Source: Pseudomonas fulva 12-X
Lineage (GTDB): Bacteria; Pseudomonadota; Gammaproteobacteria; Pseudomonadales; Pseudomonadaceae
Assembly: GCF_000213805.1 (NCBI RefSeq)
Contig: NC_015556.1
Span: forward strand, 4,665,001 to 4,729,000
DNA length: 64,000 nucleotides
Direction: 5' to 3'
Part shown: positions 41,319-51,008 of the stretch, piece after piece
How the letters are laid out: the number at the start of each line of letters is the position of its first letter
Position numbering within the stretch: position 1 is the stretch's first letter
The notes under the pieces: generated by a model
What the model was told of the DNA's origin: nothing
Databases searched by the model: none
The model's input: only the letters and a program-made list of their open reading frames with translations
Translations under genes and position numbers: made by a program

Positions 41319-41397
41319 GCGTTGCGCTCTGGCGAGAAGCGGCTAGGCTCCAGAAAAGAAAACGGGGAACGAAGGCTGCCAGCACTTTCCTGCGGGC

Positions 41398-41530
41398 AAA
41401 AAAAACCCCGAACTTCGTATGGGGAGGGAGAAGATCGGGGTTTAAGGGTCTGAACCGCTAGGGCGGGGCTCAGATGTCTGCCAACACTTAACACAACAAA
41501 GGAGCATCGAAGGGCTTTATGGGCCATTCC
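41398..41530 (-). ncRNA. ersA: ErsA-like Hfq-type small RNA (Spot 42 position)
   Basis: Lies in the engB-polA gap, where P. aeruginosa has ErsA and E. coli has Spot 42. On the minus strand a sigma-22-like promoter (41535-41563) predicts a start near 41530. The RNA would run about 133 nt to a terminator whose stem AACCCCGA / TCGGGGTT encloses an unpaired C-rich stretch (CTTCTCCCTCCCC), followed by eight T's (41405-41398). P. aeruginosa ErsA is about 132 nt, sigma-22 dependent and represses algC. Identity is by position, promoter, size and terminator, not by alignment. Confidence 0.8.
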
Positions 41531-41534
41531 CAAA

Positions 41535-41563
41535 CTCTGACCGGGTGGGCAGAAGTAAAGTTC
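41535..41563 (-). promoter_or_regulatory. AlgU/sigma-22-like promoter of ErsA-like sRNA
   Basis: On the minus strand: GAACTT (41563-41558), a 17-bp spacer, then TCAGAG (41540-41535). The -35 matches the sigma-E/AlgU consensus exactly and the -10 closely. The start of the RNA would be 5-6 nt further on. Confidence 0.72.
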
Positions 41564-41624
41564 AGCGGTGCTTAGATCCCTTTGTTTGGTCTTTATTCCA
41601 ATTAAGACCGGCCAGTACTAATTG

Positions 41625-41652
41625 AAAACGGGACGCAACGGCGTCCCGTTTT
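41625..41652. terminator. Terminator of polA
   Basis: Perfect 12-bp stem AAAACGGGACGC / GCGTCCCGTTTT with an AACG loop, 10 bp past the polA stop on the minus strand. It insulates polA from the sRNA gene. Confidence 0.9.
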
Positions 41653-41661
41653 ATTTGCCGT

Positions 41662-44517
41662 TCAGTGCGCTTCGTCCCAGTTATTGCCCACGCCGACTTC
41701 GACCAGCAGCGGCACATCGAGCTTCACGGTTTCGCCCATCAGCGGGCGAATCTGCACGCTGACCTGCTCGACCAGGTCCTCGCGAACCTCCAGTACCAGC
41801 TCATCGTGTACCTGCAGGATCACCCGGGCATCCAGGCCGGATTCGGTCAGCCATTCATCCACAGCGACCATAGCCTTCTTGATGATGTCGGCAGCCGTGC
41901 CCTGCATCGGCGCGTTGATCGCCGTGCGCTCGGCGCCGGCGCGTTCCTGCGGGCGGCTCGACTTGATCGCCGGCAGGTACAGGCGCCGGCCGAACAGGGT
42001 TTCCACGTAGCCCTGCTCAGCCGCCTGGTGGCGGGTGCGGTCCATGTACTCGCGCACGCCCGGGTAACGGGTGAAGTAGGTTTCGATGTAGGCCTTGGCG
42101 GTCTTGCCATCGACGCCAATATCCTTGGCCAGCTTCTGCGCGCCCATGCCGTAGATCAGCCCGAAGTTGATCGCCTTGGCGCTGCGCCGCTGGTCGTTGG
42201 TCACCTGATCGAGCTCGACCTTGAAGACTTCTGCGGCCGTGGCGGTATGCACGTCGAGGTTGTCGCGGAAGGCGTTCATCAGCCCTTCGTCGCGGGACAG
42301 GTGCGCCATGATGCGCAGCTCGATCTGCGAGTAGTCCGCCGACACCAGCTTGTAGCCCTTCGGCGCCACGAAGGCCTGCCGAATGCGCCGGCCTTCGGCG
42401 CTGCGCACCGGGATGTTCTGCAGGTTCGGGTCGCTGGACGACAGCCGCCCGGTGGACGCCACGGCCTGTTGATAACTGGTGTGGATGCGCCCGGTGCGCG
42501 GGTTGATCTGCTCCGGCAGGCGGTCGGTGTAGGTGCTCTTGAGCTTGCTCAGGCTGCGGTACTGCATCAGTACCTTGGGCAGCTCGTAGTCCTGCTCGGC
42601 CAGTTCGGCGAGCACCGCTTCGGCAGTCGACGCCTGGCCCTTGGCGGTCTTGCTGATGATCGGCAAACCGAGCTTTTCATAGAGGATGGCGCCCAGCTGC
42701 TTGGGCGAGCCGAGGTTGAACTCTTCGCCGGCGACTTCAAAAGCCTGGCGCTCCAGCGCCACCAGCTTCTCGCCCAGCTCCTGGCTGTGCTCACCGAGCA
42801 GCTTGGCATCGACCAGCGCGCCGTTGCGCTCGATGCGCGCAAGCACCGGCACCAGGGGAATCTCGATATCGCGCAGCACGCCGGCCAGGCTCGGAATCTC
42901 TTCCAGGCGCGCCCACAGGTTCTGGTGCAGGCGCAGGGTCACGTCGGCATCTTCGGCGGCGTACGGGCCGGCCTGCTCGAGGGCGATCTGGTCGAAGGTC
43001 AGCTGCTTGGCACCCTTGCCGGCGATGTCCTCGAAACGGATGGTGCTGTGGCCCAGGTACTTGAGCGACAGGCTGTCCATGTCGTGGCGGGTGGCGGTGG
43101 AGTCCAGCACGTAGGATTCGAGCATGGTGTCGAAGGCCACGCCCTGTACGTTGATCGGCGTGCTGGCATTGGCCAGCACGTTGATGTCGTACTTGGCGTG
43201 CTGACCGACCTTGGCCTTGGCCGGGTCTTCGAGAATCGGCTTGAGCGCGCGCAGCACCGCGTCGCGATCCAGTTGCTGCGGCACACCCATGTAGCTGTGC
43301 GCCACCGGCACGTACACCGCCTCGCCAGCCTTGACCGCGAAGGACAGGCCGACCAGCTGCGCCTGCTGGGCATCGACGCTGGTGGTTTCGGTATCGAAGG
43401 CGATCAGCTCGGCCTGCTTGAGGTCTTCCAGCAGGGTGTCGAACTCGCCCTGGTCGAGGATGGTGCGGTACTCGCCGGTGACCACCGATGGCTGATCTTC
43501 GCCAGCAGCCGGCGTGGCAGCAGCCTGGACCGCTGGCACCTCGCCCGCATCAGCACTGGCCGTCGCGCTGAACAAATCGCCAGCAGGCGGCGCCATTTCG
43601 GAGCGGGCAGCCGCCTTGGTCTTGGGTGCGGCAGACTTGTTCTGGCGCAGCAGCTCGTCGAGCCAGCCCTTGAACTCCAGCTGTTCGTAAAGCGCGGTCA
43701 GGGCCTCGATGTCCGGCTCGCCGGGCATCAGCTGCGAGCAGTTCAGGTCCAGCGGCACGTCCAGCTTGATGGTCGCCAGTTGGTAGGACAGGTAGGCCAT
43801 CTCGCGGTGCTCTTCGAGCTTGGCGGGCAGGGTCTTGGCGCCACGAATCGGCAGGCCGGGCACCTTGTCGAGGTTGGCGTAGATCACGTCGAGGCCGCCG
43901 CCGACGCCGACCAGCAGCCCCAAGGCGGTCTTCTCGCCGACGCCCGGCACGCCGGGAATGTTGTCGATCTTGTCGCCCATCAGCGCCAGGTAATCGATGA
44001 TCAGCTCGGGGCCGACGCCGAACTTCTCCTTCACGCCCTCGATGTCGTAGACACTGCCGGTCATGGTGTTGACCAGGGTGACGTGCTTGCACACCAGCTG
44101 CGCCATGTCCTTGTCGCCGGTCGAGATCACCACGTCACGGCCTTCGGCGGCGCTCTGCCGGGCCAGGGTGCCGATCACGTCGTCGGCTTCCACGCCCTCC
44201 ACGCACAGCAGCGGCAGCCCGAGGCCGCGCACACTGGCGTGCAGCGGCTCGACCTGCAGGCGCAGCTCGTCGGGCATCGGCGGGCGGTTGGCCTTGTAGT
44301 CTGCGAACAGCTCGTCGCGAAAGGTGCCGCCCTTGGCGTCGAACACCACCGCGAAGGGGCTGTCTGGGTACTGGCGGCGCAAGCTGCGCAGCATGTTCAG
44401 CACGCCCTTCACGGCACCGGTGGGCAGGCCTTTGGAGTTGGTAAGGGGCGGCAGGGCGTGGAAGGCGCGGTACAGATAAGAAGAACCGTCGACCAGGACG
44501 AGGGGAGCTTGGCTCAT
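41662..44517 (-). CDS. polA: DNA polymerase I
   Basis: 951 residues from the ATG at 44517 ([25 protein letters not shown]). Domains: 5'-3' exonuclease (about 1-290, with GDKDMAQLV and the helix-hairpin [14 protein letters not shown]), 3'-5' exonuclease (about 340-530, FDTETTS and DINVLA) and polymerase (about 560-951, with [32 protein letters not shown] and QVHDELVLE). It acts in Okazaki fragment maturation and repair. The frame stays open far upstream, but that part lies in thrB antisense and is not coding. It diverges from the DUF2782 gene. Confidence 0.97.
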   Translation of the reverse strand: MSQAPLVLVDGSSYLYRAFHALPPLTNSKGLPTGAVKGVLNMLRSLRRQYPDSPFAVVFDAKGGTFRDELFADYKANRPPMPDELRLQVEPLHASVRGLGLPLLCVEGVEADDVIGTLARQSAAEGRDVVISTGDKDMAQLVCKHVTLVNTMTGSVYDIEGVKEKFGVGPELIIDYLALMGDKIDNIPGVPGVGEKTALGLLVGVGGGLDVIYANLDKVPGLPIRGAKTLPAKLEEHREMAYLSYQLATIKLDVPLDLNCSQLMPGEPDIEALTALYEQLEFKGWLDELLRQNKSAAPKTKAAARSEMAPPAGDLFSATASADAGEVPAVQAAATPAAGEDQPSVVTGEYRTILDQGEFDTLLEDLKQAELIAFDTETTSVDAQQAQLVGLSFAVKAGEAVYVPVAHSYMGVPQQLDRDAVLRALKPILEDPAKAKVGQHAKYDINVLANASTPINVQGVAFDTMLESYVLDSTATRHDMDSLSLKYLGHSTIRFEDIAGKGAKQLTFDQIALEQAGPYAAEDADVTLRLHQNLWARLEEIPSLAGVLRDIEIPLVPVLARIERNGALVDAKLLGEHSQELGEKLVALERQAFEVAGEEFNLGSPKQLGAILYEKLGLPIISKTAKGQASTAEAVLAELAEQDYELPKVLMQYRSLSKLKSTYTDRLPEQINPRTGRIHTSYQQAVASTGRLSSSDPNLQNIPVRSAEGRRIRQAFVAPKGYKLVSADYSQIELRIMAHLSRDEGLMNAFRDNLDVHTATAAEVFKVELDQVTNDQRRSAKAINFGLIYGMGAQKLAKDIGVDGKTAKAYIETYFTRYPGVREYMDRTRHQAAEQGYVETLFGRRLYLPAIKSSRPQERAGAERTAINAPMQGTAADIIKKAMVAVDEWLTESGLDARVILQVHDELVLEVREDLVEQVSVQIRPLMGETVKLDVPLLVEVGVGNNWDEAH

Positions 44518-44592
44518 GAGGGCAATCAACCTTTTCGGCGGGCGTGGCGCTAGAATATGCGGCACCGTTGATATCAAAGGGACAAGGTTACC

Positions 44593-44877
44593 ATGGGACC
44601 ATTCAATCGCCTGATCCTGCTTGCCGTGCTGGCAGCCGTGCCGTTCGCCGCGCAGGCCAGTGATGCGCCCTCGGCCGAGCCCGACGTAACCATCCGCCAG
44701 GACGGCGACCGCACCGTGGAGGAATACCGGGTCAACGGGTTTCTCTACGCCATCAAGGTCACCCCAAAGGGTGGCAAACCCTATTTCCTGGTACGGGCCG
44801 ACGGCAGCGACGGCAACTTCGTGCGTTCCGATTCGCCGGATATGTTGATTCCGGCCTGGGAAATCTTCAGCTGGTAA
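44593..44877 (+). CDS. DUF2782 family exported protein
   Basis: 94 residues with a signal peptide ([22 protein letters not shown], cut after residue 22). The mature 70 residues are [27 protein letters not shown] then WEIFSW, matching the small DUF2782 family found next to thrB/polA in pseudomonads. Function unknown. It is 12 bp before thrB and probably co-transcribed with it. Confidence 0.88.
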   Translation: MGPFNRLILLAVLAAVPFAAQASDAPSAEPDVTIRQDGDRTVEEYRVNGFLYAIKVTPKGGKPYFLVRADGSDGNFVRSDSPDMLIPAWEIFSW

Positions 44878-44889
44878 GGCAGTCAATTC

Positions 44890-45840
44890 ATGTCGGTGTT
44901 CACCCCGCTGCAACGTCCGCAACTGGAAACCTTTCTCGCGCCGTACGGGCTGGGCCGCCTGCTCTACTTTCAGGGCATCGAGGCCGGTAGCGAGAACAGC
45001 AATTTCTTCGTCAGCCTGGAACAGGGCGAATTCGTGCTGACCCTGGTCGAGCGCGGCCCCAGCGAGGACCTGCCGTTCTTCATCGAACTGCTGGATATTC
45101 TCCATGACGCCGGGCTGCCGGTTCCGTATGCCCTGCGCACCGACAGCAACGAGGCGCTGCGTACCCTGGCCGGCAAGCCGGCGCTGCTGCAACCGCGGCT
45201 GAGCGGCAAGCACATTCGCGACGTCAACGCCCAGCATTGCCATGAAGTCGGCGAGCTGCTGGCGCGCATTCACCTGGCGACCCGCGACCACCCACTGCAG
45301 CGCAAAAGTGACCGTGGCCTGGAATGGATGCTGCGCGAGGGCAAGGTGCTGGCCACCCACCAGACGCCGGAGGCCACCGCGCTGCTGGAAAGCGCCCTGG
45401 CGGAAATCGCCACCGCGCAGGAGCAGGTGCGCAAGCTGCCGCGCGCCAACCTGCACGCCGACCTGTTCCGCGACAACTGCATGTTCGAAGGCACCCACCT
45501 GAGCGGCGTGATCGACTTCTACAATGCCTGCTCCGGCCCAATGCTCTACGACCTGGCAATCACCGTGAACGACTGGTGCTCGGACGAACAGGGCCGCCTG
45601 GATGAAGGCCGCGCCCGCGCGGTGCTGGGCGCCTATGCGGCACTGCGCCCGTTCACCGCCGCCGAAGCCGAGATCTGGCCGACCATGCTGCGCATCGCCT
45701 GCGTACGCTTCTGGCTGTCGCGGCTGATCGCTGCCGAGGCCTTCGCCGGCCAGGATGTGCTGATCCACGATCCGGGCGAGTTCGAACGCCGCCTGGCCGC
45801 GCGCCAGCAGGTCAGCCTGGCATTGCCCTTCGCGCTGTAG
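44890..45840 (+). CDS. thrB: Homoserine kinase ThrB (aminoglycoside-phosphotransferase fold)
   Basis: 316 residues. The ThrB/HSK2 type seen in Pseudomonas: the N-lobe [19 protein letters not shown] with the ATP-site lysine replaced by a family-typical pattern, and the catalytic loop [19 protein letters not shown] with the metal-binding [10 protein letters not shown]. It phosphorylates homoserine for threonine synthesis. It is unrelated to the GHMP kinase ThrB of E. coli. Confidence 0.93.
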   Translation: MSVFTPLQRPQLETFLAPYGLGRLLYFQGIEAGSENSNFFVSLEQGEFVLTLVERGPSEDLPFFIELLDILHDAGLPVPYALRTDSNEALRTLAGKPALLQPRLSGKHIRDVNAQHCHEVGELLARIHLATRDHPLQRKSDRGLEWMLREGKVLATHQTPEATALLESALAEIATAQEQVRKLPRANLHADLFRDNCMFEGTHLSGVIDFYNACSGPMLYDLAITVNDWCSDEQGRLDEGRARAVLGAYAALRPFTAAEAEIWPTMLRIACVRFWLSRLIAAEAFAGQDVLIHDPGEFERRLAARQQVSLALPFAL

Positions 45841-45998
45841 ACGCAGAATGTGACGAAATGCTGGCGCCTTGCCCGGGCGCCATCCTTGTTCCTGCCGAAC
45901 CCTTGCTCCTATGCTGCAGCTCTCTTCGTCTGCTGCGGCAGGCCTTCATCATGGGCTCGTCCAAGGTCGGGTCAGGCGCACGACCTTGCAGGGCCACC

Positions 45999-46667
45999 AT
46001 GCGATCAGCCTCGCCCAAGCACCATCGCCGCTCCACCGTCATTTCCTGGGTACGACGTGCGCTGGGCGTGATCGCCCTGCTGGTGCTTGGCGCGGTGCTC
46101 TGGCATGCCTGGGACCATCAGGCGTTCATCGCCTGGCGTGAAGACGCAGGCGTGGTGCCCTTCTTTCTGGCCATGGCGCTGCTGCCTGCGCTGGGCGTGC
46201 CGATCACGCCATTCTTCATCGTCGCCGGCGCCACATTCGGCACCCTTGTCGGCCTCGCCGGCAGCGCCTTGGCGCTGTGCAGCAACCTGCTGCTCTGCTA
46301 CTGGATAGCCCGCAGCGGCCTACGCCCCTGGCTGGCTCGCATGCTCGAACGCACCCGCTACGACATACCGGATTTCGAGGAAGGCACAGGCGCCCTGCGT
46401 TTCGCACTGCTGGTCAAGCTGGCACCGGGCGTGCCGCTCTTCATCAAACACTATCTGCTGGGCATGGCCAGCGTGCCGTTCTGGATCTACTTCGCCGTGT
46501 CCGGGACGATCACCGGCCTCTATGCGGTGGCCTTCGTGGTGCTGGGCGAGTCGCTGCTCGAGCATGACCTGGGCAATGGCGCCCTGGCGCTGGCCGGGCT
46601 GGCGGCGGTGGCGCTGGCGATCTATCTGTGGCGCCGACATATGGCGACTCGGCAGGACGCCGAATAA
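45999..46667 (+). CDS. VTT/TVP38-family (DedA-like) membrane protein
   Basis: About 222 residues. After a basic N-terminus comes a membrane helix, then the VTT-domain pattern LPALGVPITPFFIVAGATFGTLVGLAGSALALCSNLLLCYWIARSG, an amphipathic segment, and KLAPGVPLFIKHYLLGMASVPFWIYF before two last helices. Such proteins are linked to lipid scrambling or membrane homeostasis. Three in-frame ATGs (45858, 45951, 45999) are possible; 45999 has CAGGG 6 bp before it. It sits between thrB and znuA, where P. aeruginosa has nrdJ genes. Confidence 0.75.
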   Translation: MRSASPKHHRRSTVISWVRRALGVIALLVLGAVLWHAWDHQAFIAWREDAGVVPFFLAMALLPALGVPITPFFIVAGATFGTLVGLAGSALALCSNLLLCYWIARSGLRPWLARMLERTRYDIPDFEEGTGALRFALLVKLAPGVPLFIKHYLLGMASVPFWIYFAVSGTITGLYAVAFVVLGESLLEHDLGNGALALAGLAAVALAIYLWRRHMATRQDAE

Positions 46668-46740
46668 GCCGTCTGAAAACATGCTTTGGGGGAGTTGGCG
46701 CCACTGACCGGACTGTTTGGAGCCCGGTCAGGGCTTGGGC

Positions 46741-47718
46741 CTACAGCTTGCCCAGGCAGGCGCTGTAACCATCGGCAAGCGCCTGCAGCATGCCTTCGTA
46801 GCCTGTCGCATCGAGCGGCGCCTGGCTGCCCATGGCATCCAGCTCGGCCAGGGTGGCCGGCAGGCCGGCAGTCAGGGTTTCGGCCAGCCGCGGGCGCAGC
46901 GGCGGCTCGCTGAACACGCAGGTCGGCCCGACTTGCTGCAAACGCTCGCGCATGGCCGCCACATGGCGGGCACCCGGCTGCACTTCGTTGGCGACGCTGA
47001 ATACGCCGGTGTGTTTGAGGCCATTAGCGGCCTCGAAATAGTCGAACGCCTCATGGAACACAAAGAACGGCTTGCCGGCCAACGGCTTGAGCTGCGCAAG
47101 CAGACGGGGCTCCAGCGCATCCAGGCGCTTGCCGAACGAGTCGAGATTGGCCTGGTAGCGCGCGGCATTGGCCGGATCGGCCTTGGCAAGATCCGCCGCC
47201 ATGCGCGCGGCAATCACCCGGGCGTTGGCCGACGACAACCACAGGTGGGCGTCCAGGCTGCCGGGGCGATGATCATGGTCGTGCTCGTCGGCCGTGGCCT
47301 GGTCGTGATCGTGATCGTGATCGTGATCGTGATCGTGATCATCGCCATGCTCTTCGCCAAAGTGGCGCAAGGTCATGCCCGGCAGGCTCTGTACGGCCAC
47401 ACTGGGCTTCTCGCGGGTCGCCAGCACGCGGGGCATGAAACTCTCCATGTCCGGGCCGACCCAGTACACCAGATCGACTTCCTGCACCCGGCGCATATCC
47501 GATGGGCGCAGCGCGTAGTGATGCGGCGAGGCGCCCGGCGGCAGCAGCACGTCGGGTTCGCCGACGCCGTCCTGCACCGCGGCAGCTATCAGCTGCAGGG
47601 GCTTGATGCTGGTCAGCACGCGCACCTCGGCCTGGGCGGCGCCGGCGGCAACTAGCAGGGCGAGGGAGAGGATCAGGGAAAGCGGGGAAGGCAGGCGCGG
47701 CAACATAGGCGGAAGCAT
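46741..47718 (-). CDS. znuA: Zinc ABC transporter periplasmic binding protein ZnuA
   Basis: 325 residues, family-9 metal-binding protein with a signal peptide ending at AAQA (about 30). Zinc ligands are in PGASPHHYALRPSD (His), DAHLWLSSANA (His) and VFHEAFDYFE (His). The long flexible loop (about 120-155) is very rich in His-Asp repeats, encoded by six tandem copies of a 6-bp unit, which is typical of ZnuA. An alternative start MLPRLPSP is 12 bp downstream. It diverges from zur across Zur-like boxes. Confidence 0.95.
   Translation of the reverse strand: MLPPMLPRLPSPLSLILSLALLVAAGAAQAEVRVLTSIKPLQLIAAAVQDGVGEPDVLLPPGASPHHYALRPSDMRRVQEVDLVYWVGPDMESFMPRVLATREKPSVAVQSLPGMTLRHFGEEHGDDHDHDHDHDHDHDQATADEHDHDHRPGSLDAHLWLSSANARVIAARMAADLAKADPANAARYQANLDSFGKRLDALEPRLLAQLKPLAGKPFFVFHEAFDYFEAANGLKHTGVFSVANEVQPGARHVAAMRERLQQVGPTCVFSEPPLRPRLAETLTAGLPATLAELDAMGSQAPLDATGYEGMLQALADGYSACLGKL
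47305..47340. repeat. Six tandem copies of GTGATC within znuA
   Basis: Thirty-six bp of perfect GTGATC repeats encode alternating Asp-His in the zinc-binding loop. Because the unit is 6 bp, gain or loss of copies changes the loop length by two residues without a frameshift. Confidence 0.95.
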
Positions 47719-47737
47719 CGGTCACGGGCGAAAGGGA

Positions 47738-47753
47738 GTAATACAATAACATC
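47738..47753. promoter_or_regulatory. Zur-like box 1 (znuA side)
   Basis: Reverse strand GATGTTATTGTATTAC resembles the Zur consensus TGTTATANTATAACA. It is 20 bp upstream of znuA, in the promoter. Confidence 0.65.
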
Positions 47754-47822
47754 TCTTTTCGCCACACGTCGAAGCGCGGCGACGGCCGAACCGGCCGATG
47801 CGTGGCATCACGCCGCCGATGC

Positions 47823-47838
47823 GTAATAGAATAACGTC
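47823..47838. promoter_or_regulatory. Zur-like box 2 (zur side)
   Basis: GTAATAGAATAACGTC shares 14 of 16 positions with box 1 (GTAATACAATAACATC). It is 22 bp upstream of zur and could give autoregulation of the zur-znuCB operon. Confidence 0.65.
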
Positions 47839-47859
47839 CTACGTTTCGAGGCCCACGCC

Positions 47860-48360
47860 ATGTACAAACCCGTCAGCGTCGTGCCGCCACTGGCATCACG
47901 CCCCCACGATCACTCCCACTGCGTCAGCCATGCGCTGGCCGAAGCCGAGGCCATCTGCGCCCGCGAGGGCCTGCGCCTGACCGCCCTGCGCAAGCGCGTG
48001 CTGGAGCTGGTCTGGGCCAGCCACAAGCCGCTGGGCGCCTACGACATCCTCGCTGTACTCAGCGAGGAAGACGGCCGCCGCGCCGCGCCGCCCACTGTCT
48101 ATCGCGCCCTGGATTTCCTGCTGGAAAACGGCCTGGTGCATCGCATCGCCTCGCTCAACGCCTTCGTCGGCTGCAGCCACCCGGCCCACGCGCACCAGAG
48201 CCAGTTCCTGATCTGCCGCAGTTGCAGTGCCGCCGTGGAGCTGGAGCAGACCGCAATCAGCGACGCCATCGTGCGCGGCGCCAAGGGCGTCGGTTTCGCG
48301 GTGGAAAGCCAGACCGTGGAAGTCGTCGGTCTGTGCGCAGGCTGCCAGGGCAACAAATGA
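47860..48360 (+). CDS. zur: Zinc uptake regulator Zur (Fur family)
   Basis: 166 residues. Winged-helix DNA-binding domain (about 30-105, [27 protein letters not shown] and [20 protein letters not shown]), then the dimerisation/metal domain with [24 protein letters not shown] and CAGCQGNK, the cysteines of the structural zinc site. It represses zinc uptake genes when zinc is bound. It is divergent from znuA and overlaps znuC by 4 bp. Confidence 0.95.
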   Translation: MYKPVSVVPPLASRPHDHSHCVSHALAEAEAICAREGLRLTALRKRVLELVWASHKPLGAYDILAVLSEEDGRRAAPPTVYRALDFLLENGLVHRIASLNAFVGCSHPAHAHQSQFLICRSCSAAVELEQTAISDAIVRGAKGVGFAVESQTVEVVGLCAGCQGNK

Positions 48361-49160
48361 GCGACGCGCTGATACGCCTCGAGGGCGTGACCGTCGGCTT
48401 CACCGGGCAGACCGTGCTGGACAAGGTCGAGCTGACCATCCAGCCGGGCGAAATCGTCACCCTGATCGGCCCCAACGGCGCCGGCAAGACCACCCTGGTA
48501 CGCGCCGTGCTCGGCCTGCTCACCCCTGACAGCGGCACGGTGTGGCGCAAGCCCAAGCTGCGTATCGGCTATATGCCGCAGAAGCTGCACGTCGACCCGA
48601 CCCTGCCGCTCAGCGTGCTGCGCTTCCTGCGTCTGGTGCCGGGCGTGGATCGCGCTCGTGCCCAGGCCGCTCTGGCCGAAGTGGGCGCCAGCCAGGTGCT
48701 CGACAGCCCGCTGCAGGGTATTTCCGGTGGCGAGATGCAGCGTGTGCTACTGGCCCGTGCGCTGCTGCGCGAACCCCAGCTGCTGGTACTCGACGAGCCG
48801 GTGCAGGGTGTCGACGTGGCCGGCCAGGCTGAGCTGTACCGGCTGATCACCCGCCTGCGCGATCGTCACGGCTGCGGCGTGCTGATGGTCTCCCACGACC
48901 TGCATCTGGTGATGAGCACCACCGATCAGGTGGTCTGCCTGAACCGCCATGTATGCTGCTCGGGCCATCCGGAGCAGGTCAGCTTCGATCCGGCCTTCGT
49001 CGAGCTGTTCGGCCGCGACGCCCAGAGCCTGGCCGTGTATCACCACCACCATGACCACGAACACGACCTGCACGGCGCCGTGGTCAGCGACAAACCGGGC
49101 CTGACCATCCACGGCCCGGTCCGCCCTCACATCCATGGAGACGGCTGCAAGCATGGCTGA
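48357..49160 (+). CDS. znuC: Zinc ABC transporter ATPase ZnuC
   Basis: 267 residues. Walker [10 protein letters not shown] (about 37-45), signature ISGGEMQR (about 122-129), Walker B LLVLDEP (about 142-148) and the H-loop VSHDLH. The C-terminal tail (about 222-267) is His-rich ([20 protein letters not shown]), likely to bind zinc. It starts inside the last codons of zur (ATGA) and overlaps znuB by 8 bp, so translation is coupled. Confidence 0.96.
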   Translation: MSDALIRLEGVTVGFTGQTVLDKVELTIQPGEIVTLIGPNGAGKTTLVRAVLGLLTPDSGTVWRKPKLRIGYMPQKLHVDPTLPLSVLRFLRLVPGVDRARAQAALAEVGASQVLDSPLQGISGGEMQRVLLARALLREPQLLVLDEPVQGVDVAGQAELYRLITRLRDRHGCGVLMVSHDLHLVMSTTDQVVCLNRHVCCSGHPEQVSFDPAFVELFGRDAQSLAVYHHHHDHEHDLHGAVVSDKPGLTIHGPVRPHIHGDGCKHG

Positions 49161-49941
49161 TTTTCTGTTCAACGCCCTGCTCGCCGGCCTCGCCCTGGCC
49201 CTGGTCGCCGGCCCCCTCGGCTCCTTCGTGGTGTGGCGGCGCATGGCCTATTTCGGCGACACCCTGTCCCACGCCGCCCTGCTCGGCGTGGCGCTGGGCC
49301 TGATGCTGGACGTCAATCCGACCTTCGCGGTGACCGTCGGCTGCGTGCTGCTGGCGATCCTGCTGGTGACCCTGCAGACCCGCCAGCCGCTGGCCAGCGA
49401 CACCCTGCTCGGCATCCTCGCCCACAGCACCCTGTCCCTGGGCCTGGTGGTGCTGAGTTTCATGCGCGACGTGCGCATCGACCTGATGGGCTACCTGTTC
49501 GGCGATCTGCTGGCGGTGAGCCCTACGGACCTGGCCTGGATCCTCGCCGGCAGCACCCTGGTTCTGATACTGCTGGTGGTGATGTGGCGCCCACTGCTGG
49601 CGATCACCGTGCACGAGGAACTGGCACGCGTGGAAGGCCTGCCGGTAGCCGCCATACGCCTGGGCCTGATGCTGCTGATCGCCATCGTCATCGCTGTGGC
49701 CATGAAGATCGTCGGCGTGCTGCTGATCACCTCGCTTTTGATCATCCCCGCCGCCGCCGCCCAACGGCACGCCCGCACGCCCGAACAGATGGCCTTCGGC
49801 GCCAGCCTGCTGGGCATCATTGCGGTGTGTTGTGGTCTGAGCCTGTCGTGGTTCAAGGACACGCCCGCCGGGCCGTCCATCGTGGTGTCGGCCGCCAGCC
49901 TGTTCCTGCTGAGCTTTCTGCTGCCGCGCCGCAAGGCCTGA
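49153..49941 (+). CDS. znuB: Zinc ABC transporter permease ZnuB
   Basis: 262 residues, ABC-3 family permease with about eight membrane segments. The family's [30 protein letters not shown] block (about 20-49) and the [22 protein letters not shown] block (about 182-203) are present. It starts within the end of znuC at ATGGCTGA. Confidence 0.96.
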   Translation: MADFLFNALLAGLALALVAGPLGSFVVWRRMAYFGDTLSHAALLGVALGLMLDVNPTFAVTVGCVLLAILLVTLQTRQPLASDTLLGILAHSTLSLGLVVLSFMRDVRIDLMGYLFGDLLAVSPTDLAWILAGSTLVLILLVVMWRPLLAITVHEELARVEGLPVAAIRLGLMLLIAIVIAVAMKIVGVLLITSLLIIPAAAAQRHARTPEQMAFGASLLGIIAVCCGLSLSWFKDTPAGPSIVVSAASLFLLSFLLPRRKA

Positions 49942-50026
49942 GTGATCAACCGTGATGGCACATTTGGTGGCCCGCCGGCCGCCGTGTAGAATTGCGTATT
50001 TTTTGCACAAACCGAGACCCGCAGTC

Positions 50027-50860
50027 ATGACATCGTTTCCTTTACGCTGCGTTGCCCTGGCCGCGTTGGCCCTGCTGACCGTTGGCTGCCAGAGTCACAG
50101 CCAGCAGGCCGCCGCGCCCGCACCGGCGCCAGCCACTGTGGCAGCGACGCCCAGTGCCCAGGAGCAGTTCGATGCGCACCTGGCCACCGGCCAGCTGGCC
50201 GAGGCCGAAACCCAGCTTCAGGTGCTGCAGGCAGACGGCGAGCCAGCTGCCGTGTTGCAGGCCCAGCGCCAGCTCTCCGAGGCATACCTGAAGGAAGGCC
50301 AGAAGGCCCTGGAAGCCGGCGACCTGGACAAGGCCGCCAAGTCCCTGGCCCACGCCCGTACCCTGATGCCCAAGGCGCCAGCCCTGACCACCGGTCTGGA
50401 CGGCGCCATCGGCAAGGCTCGCCAGGCCGAACTGAGCGCCGTCGAGCAGGCCCGCCAGGCCGGCGAACAGGCCCAGGCCGCCCGCCAGGAGCAGCTGCGC
50501 TTGCTACGCCAGGCTGCGGAAACCCAGGCGGCCGCCAGCCGCGCCGCCGATAACGCGCCCGCACCGTTGCCGGCGCAGCTGATCGACCCGACGGCCAAGC
50601 GCAGCGATGTCAGCCTGGCGATGCTCGACAGCCGCGACGAGGCGGCACTGGCCGAGCGTCTGGACGCCGTAGCAGCCGACGTAGTGGCGTTCGACCGCAG
50701 CGTGCATATCCAGGTGCGCAGCCCCGAGGACCTGCGCCGCGTGACGGCGCTGCTCGAAGCACGGGTGATGAAGCTCGACCCGACCTTCAAACTTGTGCTC
50801 AGCCATGCCGTCAAACCGGTTCAGGTGCCGCGTCTGGTGCTGCGTGCACGGGGCCAGTAA
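50027..50860 (+). CDS. Lipoprotein with helical repeats (PA5502-like)
   Basis: 277 residues. A lipobox signal (MTSFPLRCVALAALALLTVGC, Cys21) is followed by an Ala/Pro linker, TPR-like helical pairs (LATGQLAEAETQLQVL, LEAGDLDKAAKSLAHARTLMP), a coiled coil rich in Gln/Ala (about 140-185) and a C-terminal globular part. I chose ATG 50027 because the longer frame would bury the lipobox. The function of this conserved pseudomonad lipoprotein between znuB and metN is unknown. Confidence 0.82.
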   Translation: MTSFPLRCVALAALALLTVGCQSHSQQAAAPAPAPATVAATPSAQEQFDAHLATGQLAEAETQLQVLQADGEPAAVLQAQRQLSEAYLKEGQKALEAGDLDKAAKSLAHARTLMPKAPALTTGLDGAIGKARQAELSAVEQARQAGEQAQAARQEQLRLLRQAAETQAAASRAADNAPAPLPAQLIDPTAKRSDVSLAMLDSRDEAALAERLDAVAADVVAFDRSVHIQVRSPEDLRRVTALLEARVMKLDPTFKLVLSHAVKPVQVPRLVLRARGQ

Positions 50861-51008
50861 GGCACCGACTCCGGCTGCTAAACCAGCCATTTAGCTATAA
50901 CCATAGGCCTACAAAGATTTTTGAGGCCTAAGCAGCGCCGGGTAAACTGGCAATCATTTTTATGCTCATGCCTACCCGGCAGAACGAAGAACCCAAAAGG
51001 TTTAACGC

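Noticed and set aside
41410-41436. Plus-strand GAACTT as a sigma-22 promoter for the sRNA
   Set aside because: No acceptable -10 at 16-17 bp; this GAACTT is part of the minus-strand sRNA terminator region. The minus-strand promoter at 41535-41563 fits much better.
41665-44553. 962-residue frame antisense to polA
   Set aside because: Shadow of polA; no protein features.
44518-45768. N-terminal extension of the polA frame
   Set aside because: The frame stays open by chance opposite thrB and DUF2782; DNA polymerase I starts at 44517 with its conserved N-terminus.
47305-47340. CRISPR-like or minisatellite array
   Set aside because: A 6-bp in-frame coding repeat inside znuA; no spacers.
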